This document shows positions 45,024 through 53,729 of a stretch of 64,000 nt of DNA, piece by piece; the stretch's first letter is position 1, and every line of letters starts with the position of its first letter. The stretch is from Agathobacter sp. (lineage in GTDB: Bacteria; Bacillota; Clostridia; Lachnospirales; Lachnospiraceae): positions 29,870 through 93,869 of the forward strand of contig JALEKN010000062.1 of assembly GCA_022769125.1 (NCBI GenBank), read 5' to 3'. The notes under the pieces were generated by a model. It was not told the origin of the DNA, ran no database searches, and worked only from the letters and a program-made list of their open reading frames with translations. The position numbers and the translations under genes are program-made.

Positions 45024-45892
45024 AGCTTGTGATTGTGACCGGTATGTCCGGTGCAGGAAGAAGTACAGCGATGAAGATGATCGAGGATATGGGCTTTTTC
45101 TGCATTGACAATCTTCCAATCCCACTTCTGGATAAGCTGGTAGAGCTGTCAGTAAATCTGGCAGAATTGCAGAAGGTGGCAATCGGTATCGATGTCCGAA
45201 ATGGCAAAGGACTCAGCGGAATTAAGGATACCTTAGACCAGATGGATGCCAAGGGCATTGCATATGAGATTCTGTATATGGACGCGGAGGATGAGGTTCT
45301 TTTAAAGCGCTACAAGGAGACAAGAAGAAATCATCCGCTTGCCGCCGGAGAGAGGATTGATAAGGGCATTCAGGAGGAGCGTAAGGAGCTTTCCTATCTG
45401 AAAAGCCGTGCAAAATATATCATCGATACAAGCCGGCTGCTGACGCGCGAGCTGAAGGTGGAATTAGAGAAGATCTTTGTACAGAATCAAGATTACAAGA
45501 ATCTGTTCGTCACGATCCTTTCCTTTGGCTTTAAGTATGGAATCCCGGCGGATTCTGACATCGTGATGGATGTGCGTTTCCTGCCAAACCCATATTATGT
45601 GGAGGAGCTTCGCCCAAAGACCGGCAACGATCCGGAAATCCAGAACTATGTCATGCAGTACGAAGAGGCAAATGAGTTCTTGGATAAGCTTGAGGATATG
45701 ATTAATTTCTTAATCCCAAACTACATATCCGAGGGAAAGAACCAGCTGGTTATTTCAATAGGCTGCACGGGGGGCAAGCATCGCTCCGTAACACTTGCCA
45801 ACGAACTTTATAAGCGGCTGGATGGCAAAAATGACTATGGACTCAAAGTAGAACACCGTGATATCGGAAAGGATGCGCAAAGAGGAAAATAA
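45020..45892 (+). CDS. rapZ: RapZ/YvcJ family nucleotide-binding protein
   Basis: A 290-residue P-loop protein. In E. coli RapZ is an RNase adaptor for GlmY/GlmZ; in Bacillus YvcJ hydrolyses nucleotides. Walker A here is GMSGAGRST, with Arg in the usual Lys position, a variant also seen in other members. The C-terminal domain ends VISIGCTGGKHRSVTLANELYKRL, the metabolite-binding signature GCTGGxHRS. Start ATG 45020 overlaps the murB stop by 4 bases. The neighbouring whiA downstream is a conserved partner in Gram-positives. Confidence 0.94.
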   Translation: MKLVIVTGMSGAGRSTAMKMIEDMGFFCIDNLPIPLLDKLVELSVNLAELQKVAIGIDVRNGKGLSGIKDTLDQMDAKGIAYEILYMDAEDEVLLKRYKETRRNHPLAAGERIDKGIQEERKELSYLKSRAKYIIDTSRLLTRELKVELEKIFVQNQDYKNLFVTILSFGFKYGIPADSDIVMDVRFLPNPYYVEELRPKTGNDPEIQNYVMQYEEANEFLDKLEDMINFLIPNYISEGKNQLVISIGCTGGKHRSVTLANELYKRLDGKNDYGLKVEHRDIGKDAQRGK

Positions 45893-45893
45893 C

Positions 45894-46760
45894 ATGTCTT
45901 TTTCAAGCGACGTAAAAGAAGAACTGGCAAAGCAGTTCTCCAAGAGCAGACATTGCCAGATTGCAGAGCTGGCGGGAATGCTCGAACTTGATGGATGGGC
46001 GAATGAAAAGGGTACGGCTCTTGACCTGCATTCTGATAATTTTATGCTCATTCAGAAATATGCGCTTCTGATGAAGCAGATCTTTGCAGTAGACATTCAC
46101 TATCCGCTCGGACCGGATGATGTAAAGCGTGTTCTGGAAACGCTCAAATGGAGGCCAAAACAGGTTGGATGCGACCGGGCGAGTAGTCTGCTATTACAGA
46201 ATACCTGTTGCAGGAGAGCGTTTATACGAGGCGCATTTCTGGCGGCGGGCTCGATCAGTGATCCGAATAAATCCTATCATTTTGAAATTGTGTGCACCTC
46301 CATGCCACAGGCTGCGCAATTGCAGGAAATTATGTCCGGGTTTGAGACGGAGGCAAGAATTGTTGAACGCAAGGGACATTTTGTGGTATACATAAAGGAA
46401 GGTTCCCAGATCGTGGATATGCTAAACGTCATGGAGGCGTATGTCTCTTTGATGAAGCTGGAGAATGTCCGTATCTTAAAGGAGATGCGCAACTCAGTGA
46501 ACAGAAAGGTAAACTGTGAGACGGCAAATATCAGTAAAACGGTAAATGCGGCAGTCAAGCAGATAGAGGATATTACCAGAATCCGTGATGAGATCGGGTT
46601 TGATAATCTGCCTGACCATCTGCGCGAGATGGCGTTGCTGCGCCTGGAACATCCGGATGCACCGCTGAAGGAACTAGGAAATTATCTGGACCCTCCGGTT
46701 GGAAAATCGGGTGTGAACCATCGACTTCGGAGGCTGTCAGAGATCGCAGACAGTCTGTGA
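45894..46760 (+). CDS. whiA: DNA-binding protein WhiA
   Basis: A 288-residue protein with a degenerate LAGLIDADG homing-endonuclease-like N domain (SFSSDVKEELAKQFSKSRHCQIAELAGM, then RRAFIRGAFLAAGSISDPNKSYHFEIVC) and a C-terminal helix-turn-helix (LPDHLREMALLRLEHPDAPLKELGNYLDPPVGKSGVNHRLRRL). In Actinobacteria it controls sporulation; in Bacillus it affects cell division. ATG 45894 follows AGAGGAAAAT, one base after the rapZ stop, so the upstream in-frame extension is not used. Length is slightly short but complete. Confidence 0.95.
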   Translation: MSFSSDVKEELAKQFSKSRHCQIAELAGMLELDGWANEKGTALDLHSDNFMLIQKYALLMKQIFAVDIHYPLGPDDVKRVLETLKWRPKQVGCDRASSLLLQNTCCRRAFIRGAFLAAGSISDPNKSYHFEIVCTSMPQAAQLQEIMSGFETEARIVERKGHFVVYIKEGSQIVDMLNVMEAYVSLMKLENVRILKEMRNSVNRKVNCETANISKTVNAAVKQIEDITRIRDEIGFDNLPDHLREMALLRLEHPDAPLKELGNYLDPPVGKSGVNHRLRRLSEIADSL

Positions 46761-46775
46761 GAAAGGAAGACTACT

Positions 46776-47024
46776 ATGAAAAAAGAAATCACGGTAAAAG
46801 CGTCTTCGGTGCTGGAGGCAAGACCGCTTGCAGAACTTGTGGCGCTTGCGGGAAAGTATAAAAGCAGCATCCGTATCACCATGGACGACCGTACGGTGAA
46901 TGCAAAAAGCATCATGGGAATCATGGGCTTGGGATTAGACACCGGTAAACAGATTGTCCTTGAGGCAGAGGGAGACGATGCCAAAGAGGCGGTCGAGGCG
47001 ATGGAGGAGTTTTTGACAACATGA
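46776..47024 (+). CDS. HPr/Crh-like protein lacking the catalytic histidine
   Basis: An 82-residue HPr-fold protein. The active-site loop, GxHARP in HPr, reads SVLEARP here, with Glu14 where the phosphotransferase His15 should be. The regulatory serine site is intact: VNAKSIMGIMGLGL with Ser45 equal to HPr Ser46. Bacillus Crh is an HPr paralogue with Gln at the His position and keeps Ser46, so this protein is Crh-like: a likely target of the HprK encoded 4 kb upstream but not a PTS phosphocarrier. It overlaps the lipid kinase gene by 4 bases. Confidence 0.85.
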   Translation: MKKEITVKASSVLEARPLAELVALAGKYKSSIRITMDDRTVNAKSIMGIMGLGLDTGKQIVLEAEGDDAKEAVEAMEEFLTT

Positions 47025-47905
47025 GCGAGAAAGTTCTTTTCATTTTTAACCCACACTCCGGTAAGGGGCTTATCCGGGAGGATCTGCTGGACATCATTGA
47101 TACAATGGTAAAGGCAGGGTTTGATCTTACGGTATATACAACACAGTCGCAGGGAGACGCAATCCGCAAATTGGAACAGGATGCCGGTAAGTTTGACCGC
47201 ATCATCTGTAGTGGCGGTGATGGAACCCTGGATGAGGTGGTAACCGGCATTATACGAAGTGGTGCAAATGTGCCAATCGGATACATTCCGGCGGGAAGCA
47301 CAAATGATTTCGCAAATTCACTGGGGATTCCGAAGGAAATGTGCCTTGCAGCACAGACCGCTGTCGCAGGAACCAGGTTTCCGTGTGATGTGGGATACTT
47401 TAATGGGGATACATTTGTGTATGTAGCGGCATTTGGATTGTTTACGGAGGTATCCTACAAGACATCCCAGCAGATGAAGAATGCTCTGGGACATGTGGCA
47501 TATATCCTCGAGGGCGTCAAGCATCTGCATGATATTCCATCCTGCCAGATGCAGGTGGAGTATGACGGACAAGTTATCCAGGATACATTTATCTTCGGAA
47601 TGGTCACCAATTCCATATCGGTAGGTGGATTCAAGGGAATTACGGGAAGTGATGTCAAACTGGATGATGGCGTATTTGAGGTGACGCTGATCAAGAACCC
47701 CAAGAATCCAATCGAACTCAATGAGATTCTTGCATGCCTGACCAACCTGATCGATGACTCAGATCTGATTTATACTTTTAAGACAAATGAGATCCATTTC
47801 ACATCGAAAGAAGAGGTAGCGTGGACGCTGGATGGAGAGTTTGGCGGAAAACATGACAATCTTGTCATTAAGAATCTCAAACAGCGTGTCAACATTTTGG
47901 TGTAA
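47021..47905 (+). CDS. diacylglycerol/lipid kinase family protein (YegS/BmrU type)
   Basis: A 294-residue lipid kinase-like protein. The DAGK catalytic motif is SGGDGTLDEVVTGII (about 66-80), followed by PIGYIPAGSTNDFANSLGIP, both characteristic. A beta-sandwich C-domain (about 130-290) follows with VTNSISVGGFKGITG. It would phosphorylate diacylglycerol or a related lipid at the membrane surface, with ATP and Mg2+. The start overlaps the HPr-like stop (ATGA). It is the last gene of the hprK run. Confidence 0.9.
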   Translation: MSEKVLFIFNPHSGKGLIREDLLDIIDTMVKAGFDLTVYTTQSQGDAIRKLEQDAGKFDRIICSGGDGTLDEVVTGIIRSGANVPIGYIPAGSTNDFANSLGIPKEMCLAAQTAVAGTRFPCDVGYFNGDTFVYVAAFGLFTEVSYKTSQQMKNALGHVAYILEGVKHLHDIPSCQMQVEYDGQVIQDTFIFGMVTNSISVGGFKGITGSDVKLDDGVFEVTLIKNPKNPIELNEILACLTNLIDDSDLIYTFKTNEIHFTSKEEVAWTLDGEFGGKHDNLVIKNLKQRVNILV

Positions 47906-47970
47906 AGGACTTTATTTTTACAAATAATTGATATATAATCTAACTAACTTATGATTAGGAGGTTTGCAAT

Positions 47971-48834
47971 ATGTTAGTATCTGCAAAGGAAATGCTTGAA
48001 AAGGCAAAAGCCGGCCACTATGCAGTAGGCCAGTTCAATATCAACAACTTAGAGTGGACCAAGTCTGTTTTACTTACCGCACAGGAATTACAGTCACCAG
48101 TTATCCTTGGTGTATCTGAAGGTGCAGGAAAGTACATGACCGGTTTCAAGACCGTAGCTGCTATGGTTAAGGCTATGGATGAGGAACTTGGAATCACTGT
48201 TCCGGTTGCTTTACACTTAGACCACGGAACATACGAAGGATGCTATAAGTGCATCAAGGCTGGATTCACTTCCATCATGTTTGACGGATCTCATTATCCG
48301 ATCGAAGAGAACATTGCAAAGACTAAGGAACTTGTTGCAGTAGCACATGGTCTTGGAATGTCTATCGAAGCAGAAGTTGGTTCTATCGGTGGAGAAGAGG
48401 ATGGCGTTATCGGTATGGGTGAGTGCGCAGATCCGAACGAATGCAAGATGGTTGCAGACCTTGGAGTAGATATGCTTGCAGCAGGTATCGGTAACATCCA
48501 TGGAAAATATCCGGCAAACTGGGCAGGACTTAGCTTCGAGACTCTTGATGCTATCCAGCAGAAGACAGGCATCATGCCACTCGTACTTCACGGCGGCACA
48601 GGTATCCCTGCAGATATGATTAAGAAGGCAATCGACCTTGGTGTTTCTAAGATCAACGTTAACACTGAGTGCCAGTTATCTTTCGCAGAAGCTACACGTA
48701 AATATATCGAGGCAGGCAAGGATTTAGAGGGCAAGGGATTTGATCCTCGTAAGCTTCTTGCTCCTGGTGCAGAGGCAATTAAGGCTACCGTTAAAGAGAA
48801 GATGGAATTATTCGGATCAGTGGGTAAGGCTTAA
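47971..48834 (+). CDS. fba: class II fructose-bisphosphate aldolase
   Basis: A 287-residue zinc-dependent glycolytic aldolase. The zinc ligands are in LHLDHGTYEGC (His, with the catalytic Asp) and EAEVGSIGGEEDGVIG, GIGNIHGKYP and VLHGGTGIP. KINVNTECQ is the phosphate-binding end. The length and motifs are standard for class IIB. It has a strong AGGAGG site and its own -10 (TATAAT 47934-47939) and terminator, so it is a highly expressed single-gene unit. Confidence 0.95.
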   Translation: MLVSAKEMLEKAKAGHYAVGQFNINNLEWTKSVLLTAQELQSPVILGVSEGAGKYMTGFKTVAAMVKAMDEELGITVPVALHLDHGTYEGCYKCIKAGFTSIMFDGSHYPIEENIAKTKELVAVAHGLGMSIEAEVGSIGGEEDGVIGMGECADPNECKMVADLGVDMLAAGIGNIHGKYPANWAGLSFETLDAIQQKTGIMPLVLHGGTGIPADMIKKAIDLGVSKINVNTECQLSFAEATRKYIEAGKDLEGKGFDPRKLLAPGAEAIKATVKEKMELFGSVGKA

Positions 48835-48869
48835 TCTGGCATTAGCTGATAAGAAAGTATAAGAAAACC

Positions 48870-48913
48870 AAGACCTTGCAGGGCGGAGCAATCCGTTCTG
48901 CAAGGTCTTTTTT
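48870..48913 (+). terminator. strong intrinsic terminator of fba
   Basis: AAGACCTTGCAG (48870-48881) pairs fully with CTGCAAGGTCTT (48898-48909), with further inner GGCGGA/TCCGTT pairing, and ends in TTTT. Confidence 0.95.
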
Positions 48914-49093
48914 GCTTTTTGGAAAATCGGTCTGCGTGGATCCAACGGCTTTTGAATGTAAGGCAGAAAAGCTGCTATGGTGGTTCTGCAATAGCAGCAG
49001 GAGGAATACAAATGGTAAGAGAGACTGCATCCATCTACACATTTTCTTATATTATTAAGAAGAATATTTAAATTATAAGATATATTGAAATGC

Positions 49094-49122
49094 TTGACTT
49101 AATTTCGTAAAGTTTATAGAAT
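49094..49122 (+). promoter_or_regulatory. promoter of the first GSIII gene
   Basis: TTGACT (49094-49099), 17 bp spacer, TAGAAT (49117-49122), ending 40 bases before the start codon. The gap 48835-49161 also holds the fba terminator and, at 48971-48997, a GCTGCTAT/ATAGCAGC hairpin with no U run. Confidence 0.8.
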
Positions 49123-49161
49123 TGCTATCAGATAGATTGATTGTGAAAGGAAGAAAACGGA

Positions 49162-51294
49162 ATGAACGAAAAAGAGTACTTCAATGTGGCTGACATTTTC
49201 GGAGAGAATGTATTCAATGATACCGTAATGCAGACCAGACTCCCCAAGAAGGTCTATAAGAAGCTGCATGACGTGATCGAGCAGGGAGGAGAGCTTGACC
49301 TCGAGACTGCGGATGTGATCGCACATGAGATGAAAGAGTGGGCAATCGAAAAGGGAGCAACCCATTACACCCACTGGTTCCAGCCACTTACCGGATTTAC
49401 TGCGGAAAAGCATGATTCATTTATTTCTGCCCCGATGGAAAACGGAAAGGTACTTATGAGTTTTTCCGGAAAGGAACTGATCAAGGGAGAGACGGATGCA
49501 TCTTCATTCCCATCCGGAGGACTTCGCGCAACAGTTGAGGCGAGAGGATACACAGCGTGGGACTGCACATCACCGGCGTTTGTACGTCAGGATGCTGCGG
49601 GAGCAACTCTCTGCATCCCGACTGCATTCTGCTCCTACACAGGGGAAGCATTAGACCAGAAGACACCGCTTCTTCGTTCCATGGAGGCAATCAATGAACA
49701 GGCACTGCGTCTGCTTCGGTTGTTCGGCAACACTACCTCAAACAAGGTCACACCATCGGTAGGTGCGGAACAGGAATATTTTATTATCGACCGCGAGAAG
49801 TATTTGCAGCGCAAGGATCTTGTCTTTGCGGGGCGCACGCTCTTTGGCGCGATGCCGCCTAAGGGACAGGAGATGGATGACCACTATTTCGGAACGATCC
49901 GGGAGCGTATCGCCGCCTATATGAAGGATGTTAACATTGAATTGTGGAAGCTTGGCGTAGCTGCAAAGACACAGCATAATGAGGTGGCTCCTGCACAGCA
50001 TGAGCTTGCACCAATCTATGCACAGTGTAATGTGGCAGTGGATCACAATCAGCTTATCATGGAGACGCTTAAGAAAGTTGCCGGACGGCACGGACTACAT
50101 TGCCTTTTGCATGAGAAGCCGTTTGCAGGCGTGAACGGTTCCGGAAAGCATGATAATTGGTCACTTACAACCGATGATGGAATTAATCTGTTAGAGCCGG
50201 GAGATACTCCACATGAAAACATTCAGTTCCTATTGGTACTGACCTGTATCTTAAAGGCAGTTGACGATCATGCGGCTTTGCTTCGCGCATCGGCGGCAGA
50301 TGTCGGAAACGATCACCGTCTTGGCGCAAACGAGGCACCGCCGGCGATCATCTCCGCATTTCTGGGCGAACAGTTGGAGGATGTCATTGAGCAGCTTGTC
50401 AGCACTGGAGCCGCAACACACAGCCTGACAGGAAAGCGGCTGGACACTGGCGTAAAGACGCTTCCGGATTTTATGAAGGATGCGACCGACCGCAACCGTA
50501 CATCACCATTTGCTTTTACCGGTAATAAATTCGAGTTCCGTTCTGTCGGTTCCCAGGATTCCGTTGCGCAGGCGAATGTTGTTCTCAATACGATTGTTGC
50601 CGAGGCGTTCTGTGAAGCCTGTGACGAGCTTGAAAAAGCAGAAGATTTCTCTCTTGCAGTACATAATCTGATCAAGAAGTATGCGACAGAGCATCAGCGG
50701 ATCATTTTTAACGGAGATGGATATTCTAAGGAATGGGTAAAGGAAGCTGAGCGAAGGGGACTCCCGAACCTTAAGTCCATGGTGGATGCAATACCTGCAT
50801 ATCTGGATCCGAAGAGCGTAGCAGCATTTGAGAAGTTTGGCGTGTTCACAAAGGCAGAGCTGGAATCCCGTGTGGAGGTGGAATATGAGACTTACGCGAA
50901 GTCCATCAACATTGAGGGAAGGGCAATGATCGATATTGCAAGCAAGCAGATCATTCCGGCAGTTATCAAATATACAACGATGCTTGGCAATTCACTTGCC
51001 ACGGTAAAGAATGCATGCCCGGATGCAGACGTCAGTGTACAGACAGAGCTCCTCCTTGAGACAAGTGCACTGTTATCCGATACGAAGGTAGCACTTGCAA
51101 GGCTTACCGATGCTGTGGATCAGGCAAAGGAGATGCCGCGCGGCAAGGAGCAGGCTGTATTCTTCCATGAGAAGATCGTTCCAGCGATGGAAGCTTTGCG
51201 CAGTCCGGTGGATGCATTGGAGATGATCGTGGATAAAGAGATGTGGCCGATGCCGAGCTACGGCGATCTGCTATTCGAAGTATCTGCCTTATAG
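49162..51294 (+). CDS. glutamine synthetase type III
   Basis: A 710-residue GSIII that makes glutamine from glutamate, ammonium and ATP. The GS catalytic core is recognisable in [41 protein letters not shown] and [21 protein letters not shown], and the long C-terminal helical part (about 600-710) is specific to type III. AAAGGAAGAAAACGG precedes the ATG. A near-identical paralogue follows at 51500, and an ammonium channel follows that, so this is a nitrogen-assimilation island. It has its own promoter (49094-49122). Confidence 0.95.
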   Translation: MNEKEYFNVADIFGENVFNDTVMQTRLPKKVYKKLHDVIEQGGELDLETADVIAHEMKEWAIEKGATHYTHWFQPLTGFTAEKHDSFISAPMENGKVLMSFSGKELIKGETDASSFPSGGLRATVEARGYTAWDCTSPAFVRQDAAGATLCIPTAFCSYTGEALDQKTPLLRSMEAINEQALRLLRLFGNTTSNKVTPSVGAEQEYFIIDREKYLQRKDLVFAGRTLFGAMPPKGQEMDDHYFGTIRERIAAYMKDVNIELWKLGVAAKTQHNEVAPAQHELAPIYAQCNVAVDHNQLIMETLKKVAGRHGLHCLLHEKPFAGVNGSGKHDNWSLTTDDGINLLEPGDTPHENIQFLLVLTCILKAVDDHAALLRASAADVGNDHRLGANEAPPAIISAFLGEQLEDVIEQLVSTGAATHSLTGKRLDTGVKTLPDFMKDATDRNRTSPFAFTGNKFEFRSVGSQDSVAQANVVLNTIVAEAFCEACDELEKAEDFSLAVHNLIKKYATEHQRIIFNGDGYSKEWVKEAERRGLPNLKSMVDAIPAYLDPKSVAAFEKFGVFTKAELESRVEVEYETYAKSINIEGRAMIDIASKQIIPAVIKYTTMLGNSLATVKNACPDADVSVQTELLLETSALLSDTKVALARLTDAVDQAKEMPRGKEQAVFFHEKIVPAMEALRSPVDALEMIVDKEMWPMPSYGDLLFEVSAL

Positions 51295-51374
51295 ATAAAA
51301 TAACCAAAATTGTACAAAAATTTAAAATATATAAGCAGTTTTTGCACAAAACTTAATTTTTTGCAAAAAGGGGC

Positions 51375-51403
51375 TTGCATTTTGAAAGTGTATGGAGTAT
51401 CTT
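51375..51403 (+). promoter_or_regulatory. promoter of the second GSIII gene
   Basis: TTGCAT (51375-51380), 17 bp spacer, TATCTT (51398-51403). It would give a leader of about 90 nt that contains the hairpin at 51434-51465. Confidence 0.65.
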
Positions 51404-51433
51404 AAATGCAAGTAAATAATAAATGACTTGAAC

Positions 51434-51472
51434 GAAGGCGTTCCAACAGGAGTTGGAATGCCTTCTTTTATT
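51434..51472 (+). terminator. terminator-like hairpin in the leader of the second GSIII gene
   Basis: A 14 bp stem (51434-51447 with 51452-51465, loop AGGA, one G-U pair) is followed by TTTTATT. It could end transcripts from the first GSIII gene. Because a promoter lies upstream of it and none is seen after it, it may also act as an attenuator of the second gene. Confidence 0.7.
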
Positions 51473-51499
51473 ATAGTCAAAAAGAAAGGGGATTTGAAA

Positions 51500-53623
51500 A
51501 TGAGTGAACAGGAATACTTCAACGTAGCAGACATTTTCGGTGAAAATGTATTCAACGACGCAGTGATGCAGGAACGGCTTCCAAAGAAGGTTTACAAGAA
51601 GCTCCATGAGGTTATGGACGAGGGAAGCGAACTTGACCTTGAAACCGCGGATGTGATCGCACATGAGATGAAGGAGTGGGCAATCGAGAAAGGGGCAACC
51701 CATTACACGCATTGGTTCCAGCCACTTACCGGAGTCACCGCAGAGAAGCATGATTCCTTTATTACTTCACCGATGCCAAGCGGCAAGGTGCTGATGAGCT
51801 TTTCCGGCAAGGAACTCATCAAGGGAGAGCCGGATGCGTCCTCCTTCCCATCCGGTGGACTTCGTGCAACCTTCGAGGCCAGAGGATATACAGCCTGGGA
51901 TTGCACTTCACCAGCTTTTGTAAGACAGGATGCCGCAGGAGCAACACTTTGCATCCCGACCGCGTTCTGCTCCTACACGGGTGAGGCACTTGATCAGAAG
52001 ACTCCACTTCTTCGTTCCATGGAAGCGATCAACGACCAGGCACTCCGTTTGTTAAAGCTGTTTGGTAATACAACATCCAAGAAGGTTACTCCTTCTGTTG
52101 GACCGGAGCAGGAATACTTCATCGTAGACCGCGAGAAATACTTAAAGAGAAAAGACCTGATCTTCACCGGACGTACCTTATTCGGGGCAATGCCTCCAAA
52201 AGGCCAGGAGATGGACGATCATTACTTCGGAGCAATCCGTGAGCGTATCGCCGCTTACATGAGAGACGTCAACAAAGAACTCTGGAAGCTCGGCGTATCC
52301 GCAAAGACACAGCACAACGAGGTAGCACCGGCACAGCATGAGCTGGCTCCGATCTACGCAGAGTGCAATGTCGCAGTTGACCACAACCAGCTCACCATGG
52401 AGACCTTAAAGAAGGTTGCAGGACGTCACGGCTTACAGTGCTTACTGCATGAGAAGCCATTTGCAGGTGTAAATGGTTCCGGAAAGCACAACAACTGGTC
52501 CATTACCACAGACGATGGAATCAATCTGTTAGATCCGGGTGAGACACCACATGAGAACCTTCAATTCCTGCTGGTTCTTACCTGTGTATTAAAGGCAATC
52601 GATAAACATGCTGCACTCCTTCGTGCGTCAGCAGCTGATGTAGGAAACGATCACAGACTTGGAGCAAATGAGGCACCGCCGGCAATCCTCTCCGTTTATC
52701 TCGGCGACCAGCTTGGGGATGTCATCGATCAGCTTGTAAGCACAGGAGCTGCAACACACAGCCTTGAGGGTGCGAAGCTTGAGACCGGTGTTAAGACGAT
52801 ACCGGATTTCATGAAGGATGCAACAGACCGTAACCGTACTTCACCGTTTGCATTTACCGGAAATAAGTTCGAGTTCCGTATGGTCGGCTCACAGGATTCC
52901 GTGGCGCAGCCGAATATCGTATTAAATACCATTGTTGCAGAAGCATTTTCCGATGCATGTGACATTCTGGAAAAGGCAGATGATTTTGAGACTGCTGTAC
53001 ATGACCTGATCAAGGAACAGGCAATCGCACATCAGAGAGTTGTATTCAACGGAAACGGTTACTCCGATGAATGGGTTGAGGAAGCAGCAAGACGTGGACT
53101 TCCGAATATCAAATCCATGGTAGAAGCAATTCCGGCATATATCGCTCCGGAATCTATTGCAGCATTTGAGAAGTTTGGCGTATTTACTGAGACAGAGCTT
53201 AAGTCCCGTGTTGAGATTGAGTATGAGACCTATGCGAAGACCATCAACATTGAGGCAAAGGCAATGATTGATATTGCAGGAAAGCAGATCATTCCGGCAG
53301 TCATCAAGTATACGACAGAGCTTGCAACTTCGCTTTCCGCAGTTAAGAGTGCTTGTGAAGCTGCTGATGTAAGTGTACAGACAGAGCTTTTGGAAGAGAC
53401 TTCCGCACTGTTGTCTGATACCAAGGTTGCACTTGCAAAGCTGGAAGACCTTGTAGCAGAAGGCGGTGCAATGGAAGAGGGCAAAGAACAGGCAGCTTAC
53501 TATCACGATGAAGTTACCGTTGCGATGGAAGCACTCCGCGCACCAGTCGATAAGCTTGAGATGATCGTTGACAAAGAACTTTGGCCAATGCCATCTTATG
53601 GCGATTTACTCTTTGAAGTATAA
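51500..53623 (+). CDS. glutamine synthetase type III, tandem paralogue
   Basis: A 707-residue GSIII, very like the protein encoded at 49162 over its whole length. The same catalytic blocks appear: [41 protein letters not shown] and [21 protein letters not shown]. Substitutions are scattered, mostly conservative, and concentrated in the C-terminal helices, so both copies look functional. Start ATG 51500 follows AAAGGGGAT; the frame is open 24 codons upstream through the leader hairpin. It lies upstream of the amt-PII gene, from which it is separated by a terminator. Confidence 0.95.
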   Translation: MSEQEYFNVADIFGENVFNDAVMQERLPKKVYKKLHEVMDEGSELDLETADVIAHEMKEWAIEKGATHYTHWFQPLTGVTAEKHDSFITSPMPSGKVLMSFSGKELIKGEPDASSFPSGGLRATFEARGYTAWDCTSPAFVRQDAAGATLCIPTAFCSYTGEALDQKTPLLRSMEAINDQALRLLKLFGNTTSKKVTPSVGPEQEYFIVDREKYLKRKDLIFTGRTLFGAMPPKGQEMDDHYFGAIRERIAAYMRDVNKELWKLGVSAKTQHNEVAPAQHELAPIYAECNVAVDHNQLTMETLKKVAGRHGLQCLLHEKPFAGVNGSGKHNNWSITTDDGINLLDPGETPHENLQFLLVLTCVLKAIDKHAALLRASAADVGNDHRLGANEAPPAILSVYLGDQLGDVIDQLVSTGAATHSLEGAKLETGVKTIPDFMKDATDRNRTSPFAFTGNKFEFRMVGSQDSVAQPNIVLNTIVAEAFSDACDILEKADDFETAVHDLIKEQAIAHQRVVFNGNGYSDEWVEEAARRGLPNIKSMVEAIPAYIAPESIAAFEKFGVFTETELKSRVEIEYETYAKTINIEAKAMIDIAGKQIIPAVIKYTTELATSLSAVKSACEAADVSVQTELLEETSALLSDTKVALAKLEDLVAEGGAMEEGKEQAAYYHDEVTVAMEALRAPVDKLEMIVDKELWPMPSYGDLLFEV

Positions 53624-53644
53624 GGGAATGTAAAACCAATAAAT

Positions 53645-53701
53645 AAAGAGACATTTTTTCGAGCCACAAAGCTGTGGAAATTGGGAAAATGTCTCTTTTT
53701 T
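53645..53701 (+). terminator. two-tier terminator between GSIII and amt-PII
   Basis: Outer stem AAAGAGACATTTT (53645-53657) with AAAATGTCTCTTT (53686-53698), inner stem CCACA/TGTGG (53664-53668 with 53673-53677), then a run of T. It starts 22 bases after the GSIII stop and ends 29 bases before the amt-PII start, leaving no room for an amt promoter after it. Confidence 0.8.
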
Positions 53702-53729
53702 TATAAGAAAAAACTAGGAGGAAAAGATT

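Noticed and set aside
45020..45070. Inactivated RapZ because of Arg in Walker A
   Set aside because: Arg at this position occurs in other RapZ-family proteins (actinobacterial GAGRG), so loss of function cannot be claimed.
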